From assembly GCA_030613765.1 (NCBI GenBank), contig JAUWLI010000026.1, positions 1 through 15,760 on the forward strand: 15,760 nt of DNA. The letters run 5' to 3'. This DNA is from Phycisphaerae bacterium. Lineage in GTDB: Bacteria; Planctomycetota; Phycisphaerae; Sedimentisphaerales; SG8-4. The translations under genes and the position numbers were made by a program. Shown one piece after another: positions 1-6,497 of this stretch. Position 1 is the first letter of the stretch; each line of letters starts with the position of its first letter. Below the pieces are notes generated by a model. It made no database searches. It was not told the DNA's origin and saw only the letters and a list, made by a program, of their open reading frames with translations.

Positions 1-1
1 T

Positions 2-577
2 CAAATCGCAGAGGCACTCAACGATATGCTTCACTACAACACGGAAGTCAGGATTGCCATTGAGCCGAAGCCAAATGAGCCGATGGACCAAACCTATATC
101 CCGACGACCGGCCACGCCGTTGCTATCGGCTATCTTACGGACTTTCCCGACCGTGTTGGAGTCAATATCGAAACCGCTCATGTTATATTGGCTGGGCTGG
201 ATCCTTCGGATGAGATGGGATTTGCACTTGCATACAATAAGCTGTTCAGCGTGCACCTCAACGACCAGAACGGCCTGAAATTCGATGAGGATAAGGCCTT
301 CGGTGCTGTTGATTTGCGCAGGGCCTTCAACCAGGTAAGGATACTGGATGAACACGATTACGGCAGGGACGGACAGTTTGTGGGACTGGACGTGAAAGCG
401 ATGCGGACCCAAAAGCAGGAAGTCGCCACGAAACATCTGTCCAACAGCAGGTCAATTTTTCTGCGAATGGTTGAGCTTGTTCGAAGTCTTGATAAAAACA
501 AGGTCAAGAATCTGGTCCAAAAGCGGGATTACGAAGAGTTGGATATGTTGATAATTGACCATCTGATGGGCAAATAA
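2..577 (+). CDS. Xylose-isomerase-like sugar isomerase, 5'-truncated
   Basis: This is the last 191 residues of a TIM-barrel aldose-ketose isomerase; the start lies before the window and the frame is open from base 2. The motif EPKPNEP (codons from 62), the segment VNIETAH (E codon 170, H codon 179), the FDED pair (Asp codons 284 and 290), the GLDVKAMRT Asp (codon 389) and the C-terminal IDHLMGK all align with class I (Streptomyces-type) xylose isomerase, where these Glu, His and Asp residues bind two divalent metals. The usual Asp ligand of the HIDLNGQ motif is a His here (SVHLNDQ, codon 254), which is closer to L-rhamnose isomerase. Substrate specificity cannot be read from the fragment: xylose, glucose, mannose or a deoxy sugar are all possible. 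It heads the visible part of an operon with a sugar kinase 30 bases downstream. Family assignment is firm; the specific sugar is not. Confidence 0.88.
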   Translation, partial: QIAEALNDMLHYNTEVRIAIEPKPNEPMDQTYIPTTGHAVAIGYLTDFPDRVGVNIETAHVILAGLDPSDEMGFALAYNKLFSVHLNDQNGLKFDEDKAFGAVDLRRAFNQVRILDEHDYGRDGQFVGLDVKAMRTQKQEVATKHLSNSRSIFLRMVELVRSLDKNKVKNLVQKRDYEELDMLIIDHLMGK

Positions 578-607
578 TAACATTTGATATTCGAGTTTGA
601 GGAAAAA

Positions 608-1813
608 ATGGCTGTAGATGTATTGGTTCTGAATACGGCGGTTGCGGATTTACGAAGTGATGATTTTGACTTTGCTGATGAACTGGTGGGCAAAGGAGGA
701 TTGGCCAAGTGCAAATTCGAAGATATTCCCAACTACTCCCAGGAAAAGGTTAGAGAATGGATTGAGGACGGTTTCGCAACGGCGGGTGGCCCAGGCAATT
801 CGGCGCCACTGATAGCAAGGACGGGGTTGAAAGTTGCTTTAGGGGTCAACCTTGGCAAGGGAGATTACGACGGCCTGGACGCACAGGGAAGTTTTTTTTA
901 TGACCTGATGACCGCGAATGGTATCGACATGTCGCAGACCCACATTCACCCGACTCTACCTACAGGAACCACCTTCATTCATAGTACTACAGGAGATGAC
1001 AGGGGCGGGATAGCGTACTTTCCCAGTGCCAACGACGATTTTGACTTCGAGATATTCAAAGGAGCTGTTGAGCGATTAAATCCAAATATAGTTTATTATA
1101 TGTACTCCGGCCTCTCCGACAGAGGCGACGCAAATGGGGGGCGGGACCTGGCTGAATTTATCAAATGGTGTCGCGGCCAGGGCGCTGTCACCATTGTCGA
1201 CTGCCACACTTTAACAGCCAATCCTCATGAGTTGATAAAGTCGGGTAAGTCGATAGAGCGATACTGGCTGTTGGAACCGCTTTTACCGGAAGTTGATTTG
1301 TTCTTTACATCCTGCGATGAAGCCAAGCTGATTGAAAATACACTGGCTTCGGGACGCACCTGGAGCGACTTTGAAGAACATGAAAACAATGTGCACTTTC
1401 TGGACTTTTTAACGGAAAGATTCTGGAAAGCCAAAAACAGAACAAAACTGTTTGGCGTTACAGTTAGTAATGGCGCCTACGAAAAACATATCTGTCCTGA
1501 TGGAACTGTTAACGGGCCGAACAAAATCGAGTCGCAGTTCATGGTAGGGGAGGTGATTGATCTGGTTGGAGCTGGGGACTCGTTCAGGGCGGGTCTTCTT
1601 ACATATATTGCCTCCCATCTTGATGAATTCAGGAAGGGCACTGTAAACTTTGATGAAGCAGTACAGATGGGTAATCTGTTTGCGTCACTTTTCATAAAAG
1701 CGCCTCTTGATGATAGATACGGCGGAATCAAGCCGTATGAAAAAATGTTAAAAGTAGTCCGCAGCAGCGTTAAATATGATAGTTTCGAAGCGCTGCAAAA
1801 CGCCTTGGATTAA
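608..1813 (+). CDS. PfkB-family carbohydrate kinase
   Basis: This 401-residue kinase of the ribokinase/PfkB superfamily is expected to phosphorylate a sugar hydroxyl with ATP in the cytoplasm. The substrate-side glycine motif GGPGNSAP is at about residues 60-67. The PfkB signature DLVGAGDSFRAG is at 318-329; Asp324 is the expected catalytic base and the GAGD turn forms the anion hole. At 401 residues it is longer than the usual 300-340, with extra sequence around 205-275. I chose the ATG at 608 because GAGGA lies at 599-603, four bases upstream. A TTG at 584 would add eight residues but has no ribosome binding site. Downstream of a sugar isomerase and upstream of a polyol-phosphate-type dehydrogenase, a ketose kinase (fructose or a pentulose) is the best inference. 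Sequence alone does not fix the substrate. Confidence 0.88.
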   Translation: MAVDVLVLNTAVADLRSDDFDFADELVGKGGLAKCKFEDIPNYSQEKVREWIEDGFATAGGPGNSAPLIARTGLKVALGVNLGKGDYDGLDAQGSFFYDLMTANGIDMSQTHIHPTLPTGTTFIHSTTGDDRGGIAYFPSANDDFDFEIFKGAVERLNPNIVYYMYSGLSDRGDANGGRDLAEFIKWCRGQGAVTIVDCHTLTANPHELIKSGKSIERYWLLEPLLPEVDLFFTSCDEAKLIENTLASGRTWSDFEEHENNVHFLDFLTERFWKAKNRTKLFGVTVSNGAYEKHICPDGTVNGPNKIESQFMVGEVIDLVGAGDSFRAGLLTYIASHLDEFRKGTVNFDEAVQMGNLFASLFIKAPLDDRYGGIKPYEKMLKVVRSSVKYDSFEALQNALD

Positions 1814-1841
1814 TTAAGCTGTAAAAGACGAGGAGATACAA

Positions 1842-2918
1842 ATGGCCAAAACCAATCGCAAAACCCCCTGGCAGAACAAAGTTATTAACCATTCTCAAAT
1901 TGGAGGTATTGAAACCTCTGTCTTGGATAACGGGCTCGGCAAGGGGACCCGAATCGCATGGGTCAACACGGGCTCCGGTCTTCGGTATAAAGTGATTATC
2001 GACAGGGGGCTGGATATTGTTGACGTCTTTTACAATCAACACAGTCTGGCGTGGTTAAGCCACGCCGGTGTGACTGCCCCGCGGCCTGATGCCAATCGCG
2101 GGCTGGAGTGGCTCTATTCATTCGGCGGTGGTTTATTGACAACCTGTGGGCTTACGCATGTCGGCGGGCCCGAAGGTGAGGGTTTCGACGAACGGGGTCT
2201 ACACGGCCGAGTCAGCAATATCCCGGCTGAGGTCGAATCCATTGTGCAGCCAAACCTGATGGCAGCAAAGCCCCAGATCAGTATTACAGCGGTTGTGAAA
2301 GAGTCTCGCGTGTTTGGGCCGAACCTGGAGTTGAAACGTACTATATCGAGCACTATCGGTGAGCCGACAATCAGAATTCACGATGTGGTGACAAACCTCG
2401 GTAATACGCCTACGCCGCATATGATTTTGTATCATTGTAACTATGGATGGCCCCTGGTTGATGAAGGCACGCAGATTGTATGGAAAGGCAAATGTGTGTC
2501 GCGTGGTTTGGACATGGATAATGCCATATTCAACAGCAAACATAATTTCCGAAAATGCCAGAAGCCCCGCGATAGTCACCGAGGCGGCGGGGAAGCCTGC
2601 GGCTTTATCGATGTGCGGGCCGACAAAAAGGGCGTCTGCACCGCAGGTCTTTATAATCGACGGCTTGGCTTTGCACTTGTGATGAGATATAAAAAGAGAC
2701 AATTACCCTGCCTTGCTAACTGGCAGCACTGGGGGTTTGGTGAATATGTTACTGCACTGGAGCCGGGAACCAATCCGCCAATCGGCCGGAACAAAGCCAG
2801 AGAACAGAAAAAGCTGATTCAGCTCGCGCCGGGAAAGAGCAGAACGTATGACCTCGAAATGACGATTTTGACGGACAAAGAGCAAATCAAACGCTTTCTA
2901 AAAGCTGCGGGTCAATAA
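1842..2918 (+). CDS. DUF4432 family protein (aldose 1-epimerase fold)
   Basis: This 358-residue protein resembles DUF4432, a branch of the galactose mutarotase-like beta-sandwich superfamily that is often annotated as aldose 1-epimerase family. Visible family-type motifs are IIDRGLDI (about 52-59), the glycine-rich segment ending in TTCGLTHVG (100-108), LHGRVSN (120-126), YHCNYGWP (197-204) and ALEPGTNPP (305-313). By analogy with mutarotases, one of the conserved His residues (121 or 198) and Glu307 are candidate acid and base; this is inference. No signal peptide is visible, so it is probably cytoplasmic. AGGAG at 1831-1835 sits six bases before the ATG. It lies 28 bases after the kinase and 2 bases before the dehydrogenase, so it is clearly one transcription unit with them. 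It probably interconverts anomers of, or binds, the operon's aldose; direct catalysis is unproven. Confidence 0.82.
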   Translation: MAKTNRKTPWQNKVINHSQIGGIETSVLDNGLGKGTRIAWVNTGSGLRYKVIIDRGLDIVDVFYNQHSLAWLSHAGVTAPRPDANRGLEWLYSFGGGLLTTCGLTHVGGPEGEGFDERGLHGRVSNIPAEVESIVQPNLMAAKPQISITAVVKESRVFGPNLELKRTISSTIGEPTIRIHDVVTNLGNTPTPHMILYHCNYGWPLVDEGTQIVWKGKCVSRGLDMDNAIFNSKHNFRKCQKPRDSHRGGGEACGFIDVRADKKGVCTAGLYNRRLGFALVMRYKKRQLPCLANWQHWGFGEYVTALEPGTNPPIGRNKAREQKKLIQLAPGKSRTYDLEMTILTDKEQIKRFLKAAGQ

Positions 2919-2920
2919 TC

Positions 2921-4255
2921 ATGGTTGAACATCAATTTGTCGGGTTTGGATTTGGGCCAATCCAGGGCGGGCTGTTCGCCAAAGAGGCATTTCAAAGCGG
3001 CAACTTTACGCGAATTGTTATTGCCGAAGTAGATCCCGAATTAGTCAACGCAGTCAGGGCTAATAAAGGAACGTATTATATCAACGTTGCGAAAAGCGAT
3101 GGCATCGAAGTGATAAAAGTTAACAACGTTGTTCTGCTTAATCCCAATGTTTCAGGGGACAAACAAACGCTTCTTAAAGTCTTGGCCGAGTCCACGGAAA
3201 TAGCTACGTGCCTTCCCTCTGTGGATTTCTATGAATCTGGCGCTGGCAACAGTGTCGCCTCATTGATAGCTGAGGGCTTAAAGAACAGCAAAGCTCAGGC
3301 AGCGATAATTTACACGGCGGAAAATAACAATCACGCGGCCCAGATACTTGAACGGACCGTTGCCGACAAAATTGGAACACTATCACAAAAACGAGTACAG
3401 TTTCTAAATACCGTGGTCGGCAAGATGAGCCGAGTGGTTACAACCGAAGACGAAATCATAAAGCGCAAACTAAAAACCATAACGCCGGCTATTAACAGGG
3501 CATTTCTGGTCGAAGAATTCAATCGAATCCTTGTAAGCCGAACGCAGATTGCCGACTTCAAACCCGGCATTGAGGTCTTTATTGAAAAGGACGACCTGTT
3601 GCCCTTCGAGGAAGCAAAACTGTTCGGCCATAATGCCATACATACCCTGCTCGGCTTCATCGGCGAAGCTCGCGGCGTAACATTGATGAGCGAGTTCAAG
3701 GCCGACGAGGCCGTTATGCAAATTGCAAGATCGGCTTTTTTAAATGAATGCGGCGCCGCCCTTGTAAAAAAACACGCTCACTTGGGAGATGAACTTTTTA
3801 CCGAGGCAGGCATAAGGCGCTATGCAGAGGACCTGCTCGAACGTATAACCAATCCGTACCTGGCCGATACAGTTGCACGGGCCGGCCGGGATGCCGTCCG
3901 CAAGCTCTCAATCAACGGCAGGATATTCGGCACGATGACTCTGGCATTGGAATATGGTATAGAGCCGAAGAATATGGCTATAGGCGCGATGGCCGGTATC
4001 GCTGTGCTGCTGGAAAATGCAAAAGAGTATAGTCTGCCCATTAATTTATGCCTTGGCGATTGGCGTAAATTAGATGATAACAGCATAGAAAAAATCATCC
4101 ATTGGCTCTGGAAAGGACAAATTCACCCCGTTAGAAATTACATGCATGGGCAACGTCCTACAAGAACAGAGATTTCTAACGGGGCCACCATTCAAGCCCC
4201 ACAGCTTATTGAGTATGTCCGGAACGCAAAAGGGCATTTCAAAAAGCTGATCTAA
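2921..4255 (+). CDS. Mannitol-1-phosphate 5-dehydrogenase-like polyol dehydrogenase
   Basis: This 444-residue member of the polyol-specific long-chain dehydrogenase family (mannitol/fructuronate type) is expected to interconvert a ketose or ketose phosphate and the matching polyol with NAD(H). The N-terminal Rossmann motif GFGFGPIQGGLF (8-19) corresponds to the GAGNIGRGF motif of MtlD, followed by an acidic residue in IAEVDP at the end of the second strand, which favours NAD over NADP. The family catalytic triad K-x4-N-x2-H is intact as K233, N238 and H241. It is longer than typical MtlD (about 380). The start is 2 bases after the previous stop with no good Shine-Dalgarno, so translational coupling is likely. 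Whether the substrate is phosphorylated cannot be decided here, but the kinase in the same operon favours a phosphorylated one. Confidence 0.8.
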   Translation: MVEHQFVGFGFGPIQGGLFAKEAFQSGNFTRIVIAEVDPELVNAVRANKGTYYINVAKSDGIEVIKVNNVVLLNPNVSGDKQTLLKVLAESTEIATCLPSVDFYESGAGNSVASLIAEGLKNSKAQAAIIYTAENNNHAAQILERTVADKIGTLSQKRVQFLNTVVGKMSRVVTTEDEIIKRKLKTITPAINRAFLVEEFNRILVSRTQIADFKPGIEVFIEKDDLLPFEEAKLFGHNAIHTLLGFIGEARGVTLMSEFKADEAVMQIARSAFLNECGAALVKKHAHLGDELFTEAGIRRYAEDLLERITNPYLADTVARAGRDAVRKLSINGRIFGTMTLALEYGIEPKNMAIGAMAGIAVLLENAKEYSLPINLCLGDWRKLDDNSIEKIIHWLWKGQIHPVRNYMHGQRPTRTEISNGATIQAPQLIEYVRNAKGHFKKLI

Positions 4256-4269
4256 ATCAGACTTTTGTC

Positions 4270-4297
4270 TTGTAATATCAGGAAAAACTGGTATATT
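4270..4297 (+). promoter_or_regulatory. Putative sigma-70-type promoter for the beta-helix gene
   Basis: TTGTAA (4270-4275) and TATATT (4292-4297) are separated by 16 bases. The match to TTGACA/TATAAT is 4/6 and 5/6. It lies just after the polyol operon and would start transcription near 4304, giving a leader of about 140 nt that contains the fold described next. Planctomycete promoter rules are poorly known, so this is only a consensus match. Confidence 0.4.
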
Positions 4298-4314
4298 GTT
4301 TATATATGTTTTTT

Positions 4315-4374
4315 GGCTATCCAGAGAGGATGATGGCTAAAATTCGTCTCTTTTAGCACTTCCTTTGAATAGCC
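4315..4374 (+). promoter_or_regulatory. Three-tier RNA stem-loop in the 5' leader
   Basis: Three nested helices share one axis. GGCTAT (4315-4320) pairs with ATAGCC (4369-4374). AGAGGA (4325-4330) pairs with TCCTTT (4361-4366) using one G-U. GCTAAAA (4336-4342) pairs with TTTTAGC (4351-4357) around an 8-nt loop. Short internal loops separate the helices. No T-tract follows, so it is not a standard terminator. It is followed by a small CAGC-GAG-GCTG hairpin (4382-4392). It could be a cis-regulatory leader or a processing signal; I cannot match it to a named riboswitch class. Confidence 0.4.
4330..4356 (+). CDS. Possible 8-codon leader ORF inside the stem-loop
   Basis: Tandem ATG codons at 4330 and 4333 open a tiny frame (MMAKIRLF) that ends with TAG at 4354-4356. 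GAGAGG lies immediately upstream (4324-4329), which is close but usable for the second ATG. The ORF lies almost entirely within the innermost helix of the leader fold, so a ribosome on it would melt that helix. It may be a leader peptide that controls the beta-helix gene, or chance; with so few codons there is no coding evidence. Confidence 0.18.
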   Translation: MMAKIRLF

Positions 4375-4428
4375 GTAAGAGCAGCGAGGCTGAATAATGC
4401 ACAAAAAAGCGGAAAATGAGACATTTTC

Positions 4429-4435
4429 AGGAGGG
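4429..4435 (+). promoter_or_regulatory. Ribosome binding site fixing the start at 4443
   Basis: AGGAGGG ends seven bases before the ATG at 4443, a near-perfect Shine-Dalgarno at ideal spacing. It decides against the earlier in-frame ATG at 4416. Confidence 0.8.
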
Positions 4436-4442
4436 CAGAAAA

Positions 4443-5687
4443 ATGACAAATAGAACAAATCTTAGCGCATGCTCGATAATAGCAGTGTTTTTGTTAGGGA
4501 TGGTGACCATAGCCGGCGGGCGAACCGTCTATGTCGATGATGATGCACCGGCGGATTTCAGTAACATTCAGGATGCTATAGACAATTCGAGTCATGGCGA
4601 TATCATCGTAGTCAATCCCGGTACATATACCGGCGATGGCAACCGCGATATTGATTTTAAGGGCAAAGCTATCACAGTAAACAGTATTGACCCAAATGAT
4701 CCTGATATTATAGCTGGCACCATAATCGATTGCAATGGGACCGAAGATGAACAACATCGAGGATTCTATTTTCATAACAACGAGGGTCCCGGTTCAATGA
4801 TAATGGGATTGACTATTACCGAGGGGTATGCATCCTTCGGCGGTGGTGTTTATTGTAATTCGAGCGATCCTACGATTTCAAACTGTACGTTCAGCCGTAA
4901 CTCGGCGAGGTGGGGCGCTGGGATGGGAAACGAGAGGAACAGCAATCCCACTCTGATTAGGTGTACTTTCAAGGAAAATTTAGCGATTATAAACGGAGGT
5001 GGAATTCGCAACCACAATAGCAGCCCGAATATCCTTGATTGTTTGTTTATTGCTAACAAAGCCCAATACGGTGGAGCAATACACAATGAGAATATTGGAA
5101 GCAGGCCGATTTTTACCTGGTGTATTTTCATTAGTAATACTGCGACCAGATTTGGCGGGGCGATCCGTAACCACACAAGCAGTCCCACTGTTTTGAATTG
5201 TCTGATTATCGCAAATCAGGCACAGTACGGCGCCGGAGTGCACAATGAGAATAGTAGCAGTAATCCAACATTGATTAACTGTACGTTCAGCAGCAATTCT
5301 GCAATCCGCTGGGGTGGCGGTTTAGCTAACAATAACAGCAGACCGATTCTAAGTAACTGTATATTATGGGCCAACAGTGATAATGGTGGTTTAGATGAAT
5401 CGGCTCAAATTCATGGTGGTTTCCCTGATGTCAACTATTGCTGCATTCAGGGCTGGCCCAGAAACTTAGGAGGTATAGGCAACATCAACGCTGATCCGTG
5501 GTTTGTTCAACCCGGTTACCGGGACGCGAACGGAGTATGGATTGATGGAGACTACCATCTGCATCAAGGTTCGCCCTGTATAAACGTCGGCGATAACTCG
5601 ACCGTTCCACTGTCGTCGCTAACCGACTTTGACGGTAATCCACGCATTGCGGGCGACACCGTCGATATGGGCGTCTACGAATTCTAA
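4443..5687 (+). CDS. Secreted right-handed beta-helix repeat protein
   Basis: This 414-residue exported protein starts with Lys/Arg-poor MTNRTN, a hydrophobic core (about 8-24) and AGG before RTVYVDDDAPADF, consistent with a signal peptide; that last motif opens many planctomycete beta-helix proteins. A central array of short rungs (NSSPT-x-NCTF-x-NSA-x-x-GGG style, about 135-300) repeats many times, as in parallel beta-helix and polymorphic outer-membrane-protein-like repeats. The C-terminus (SPCINVGDNS ... DFDGNPRIAGDTVDMGVYEF) matches the choice-of-anchor-type ending seen in such proteins. It is probably extracellular or surface-bound; a role in glycan binding or adhesion is inference. The frame stops with TAA at 5685 but continues in the same frame into a dockerin-like tail (see 5688-5861), so this protein may be a truncated form. 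It has its own promoter and leader and is unrelated to the operon upstream. Confidence 0.85.
   Translation: MTNRTNLSACSIIAVFLLGMVTIAGGRTVYVDDDAPADFSNIQDAIDNSSHGDIIVVNPGTYTGDGNRDIDFKGKAITVNSIDPNDPDIIAGTIIDCNGTEDEQHRGFYFHNNEGPGSMIMGLTITEGYASFGGGVYCNSSDPTISNCTFSRNSARWGAGMGNERNSNPTLIRCTFKENLAIINGGGIRNHNSSPNILDCLFIANKAQYGGAIHNENIGSRPIFTWCIFISNTATRFGGAIRNHTSSPTVLNCLIIANQAQYGAGVHNENSSSNPTLINCTFSSNSAIRWGGGLANNNSRPILSNCILWANSDNGGLDESAQIHGGFPDVNYCCIQGWPRNLGGIGNINADPWFVQPGYRDANGVWIDGDYHLHQGSPCINVGDNSTVPLSSLTDFDGNPRIAGDTVDMGVYEF
4854..5327 (+). repeat. Three 52-53-codon tandem units in the beta-helix gene
   Basis: The protein repeat has a two-rung superperiod: units at 4854-5009 (52 codons), 5010-5168 (53) and 5169-5327 (53). 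The second and third units share the frame NH-x-SSP-x-x-L-x-CL-x-IAN-x-AQYG followed by HNEN, and their DNA is still similar in short runs such as CACAATGAGAATA. This suggests growth by duplication of a two-rung block rather than of single rungs. Confidence 0.7.
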
Positions 5688-5861
5688 TGCCCGAGTATTT
5701 TATATGTCGACGGTGATGTGGCCGGGGCCAACAACGGCTCTGTCTATCTAAGGTCCGAACGAAGCGGGACAGACGGCGACAGGATTCCCGAAGACCTGAA
5801 CGGTGACGGAATTGTGAATCTTGTGGACTTTGCCAAATTTGCAGAAAACTGGATAAAATAG
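5688..5861 (+). pseudogene. Detached in-frame dockerin-like C-terminal tail of the beta-helix gene
   Basis: Directly after the TAA at 5685-5687 the same reading frame stays open for 57 codons, to TAG at 5859. It reads CPSILYVDGDVAGANNG, a linker, then a dockerin-type half-repeat with Ca2+-loop residues Asp36, Asn38, Asp40, Asn44 and Asp47 (NGDGIVNLVDF) and ends AENWIK. No start codon with a ribosome binding site precedes it, so it cannot be an independent gene. It is either the lost C-terminus of the preceding protein after a nonsense change, a readthrough extension, or a sequence error at the TAA. The YVDGD-x-AGANNG and YLRSERSG pieces resemble the openings of other planctomycete secreted domains, so the tail itself may be the product of an internal deletion. 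Confidence 0.6.
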
Positions 5862-5896
5862 TCTTTTACTAGTTACAAACTTGTCAGTGAAACTTC

Positions 5897-5938
5897 ATCA
5901 AGACCAGTATTAGCTCTGTACATCGGCGAGGTCTTGAT
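5897..5938. repeat. 9-bp inverted repeat downstream of the beta-helix gene
   Basis: ATCAAGACC (5897-5905) and GGTCTTGAT (5930-5938) are perfect complements around a 24-base loop. No T-tract follows on either strand, so it is not a classical terminator; it may stabilise the 3' end of the upstream transcript. Confidence 0.5.
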
Positions 5939-5972
5939 AAAAGCGGCGATATGCTCTCTGGCAGGAGGCGGG

Positions 5973-6001
5973 CAAAAAAGCACTTTTTTTGTCATTTTTT
6001 T
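5973..6001 (+). terminator. Weak terminator-like A-run/T-run segment
   Basis: CAAAAAAG (5973-5980) faces CTTTTTTTG (5983-5991) across two bases, followed by a second run of seven T. The stem is AT-rich and the loop too small for a good intrinsic terminator, but the T-runs downstream of the preceding 9-bp inverted repeat make termination of the beta-helix transcript around here plausible. Confidence 0.25.
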
Positions 6002-6032
6002 GTTGTCTTATGTTTGGATATCTGCCTGCTCC

Positions 6033-6057
6033 GTGAGATAGCGAAGCTTTATCTCAC
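6033..6057. repeat. 8-bp inverted repeat GTGAGATA/TATCTCAC
   Basis: GTGAGATA (6033-6040) and TATCTCAC (6050-6057) flank GCGAAGCTT, which can add an inner AGC-GAA-GCT pairing. TTTTT follows at 6063-6067, so it might act as a leaky terminator. It may equally be the palindromic end of one of the repeat fragments that begin here. Confidence 0.4.
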
Positions 6058-6067
6058 TGGGATTTTT

Positions 6068-6195
6068 GTGCATTTTGTGCATTTTCGTGGCCAATAAAAC
6101 ACATTTTTCGCCAGCTTCTGGAAAATCTGCGTTAATCTGCGCAATCCGCGTCTAATTTTTTCTTTATGTCTTCGTGTCTGTGTGTCTTAGTGGCT
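6068..6195. repeat. Degenerate repeat mosaic (GTGCATTTT / TCTGCG / TTCGTGTCT type)
   Basis: The segment holds a perfect direct repeat GTGCATTTT (6068-6076, 6077-6085), a roughly 9-base periodic run AATCTGCGT, TAATCTGCGC, AATCCGCGT (6124-6151), and a TTCGTGTCTGTGTGTCTTAG phrase (6171-6190). The same vocabulary returns at 6498-6590, which marks both as members of one dispersed family. From memory, very similar phrases occur between genes in Phycisphaerae and some other phyla; not verified here. Confidence 0.6.
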
Positions 6196-6222
6196 ATTTT
6201 TTTTAAAAAAGTTCGATTATTA

Positions 6223-6251
6223 TTGAACATTCCGAAATAGTTTGGTATAAT
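6223..6251 (+). promoter_or_regulatory. Orphan sigma-70-type promoter pointing into the repeats
   Basis: TTGAAC (6223-6228) and a perfect TATAAT (6246-6251) are separated by exactly 17 bases, giving a start near 6258. The -35 box forms the right half of an imperfect dyad, GTTCGATTATTATTGAAC (6211-6228), which could be an operator. No gene follows until sppA at 7089, which has a better promoter of its own, so this may drive a non-coding transcript through the repeat region. Confidence 0.5.
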
Positions 6252-6343
6252 ACAAACGACAATTGAAAATTGAGAATGTAAAATTGGGAAGTTAAAAGTA
6301 AGGAATCGGGCCTTTTTGGCCTCAAACGTCGATTAACGCTTCT

Positions 6344-6370
6344 GAGTTTATCCTGAGCGGAGTCGAAGGA
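6344..6370. repeat. Dispersed repeat fragment (CTGAGCGGAGTCGAAGGA)
   Basis: The phrase GTTTATCCTGAGCGGAGTCG and the following AAGGA is one I recall as a recurrent intergenic string in genomes of several bacterial phyla; this was not checked. It has no coding sense and sits between other repeat fragments. Confidence 0.4.
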
Positions 6371-6414
6371 AGATACCAGATGCTATACACTATACGAACT
6401 TCTGCCAACTTTCT

Positions 6415-6449
6415 TCTATCGTCTATCGTCTATCGTCAATCGTCAGTCC
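6415..6449. repeat. 7-bp tandem array (TCTATCG)
   Basis: Three perfect TCTATCG units (6415-6421, 6422-6428, 6429-6435) are followed by two degenerate ones, TCAATCG (6436-6442) and TCAGTCC (6443-6449). It is a microsatellite-like array that could vary in copy number between strains. Confidence 0.85.
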
Positions 6450-6497
6450 TAAAGGGTGTATTAATGACAAATAAACACTTATTTAGCCGGCCAAAAA

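Noticed and set aside
584..607. TTG start eight codons upstream for the kinase
   Set aside because: No ribosome binding site before it, whereas the ATG at 608 has one at proper spacing.
2199..2702. 167-codon minus-strand open frame inside the DUF4432 gene
   Set aside because: It is a shadow of the conserved + strand gene.
4321..4332. Resemblance to the start of a SAM-I riboswitch (CCAGAGAGG)
   Set aside because: The conserved later parts of SAM-I, including the GAAACCC-type and kink-turn elements, are absent.
4416..4442. Earlier ATG for the beta-helix gene
   Set aside because: It would put charged residues before the signal peptide, and the strong AGGAGGG serves the ATG at 4443.
5687..5716. 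Overlapping TAATG restart at the beta-helix stop
   Set aside because: The ATG at 5687 opens a different frame with only nine codons and cannot make the dockerin tail.
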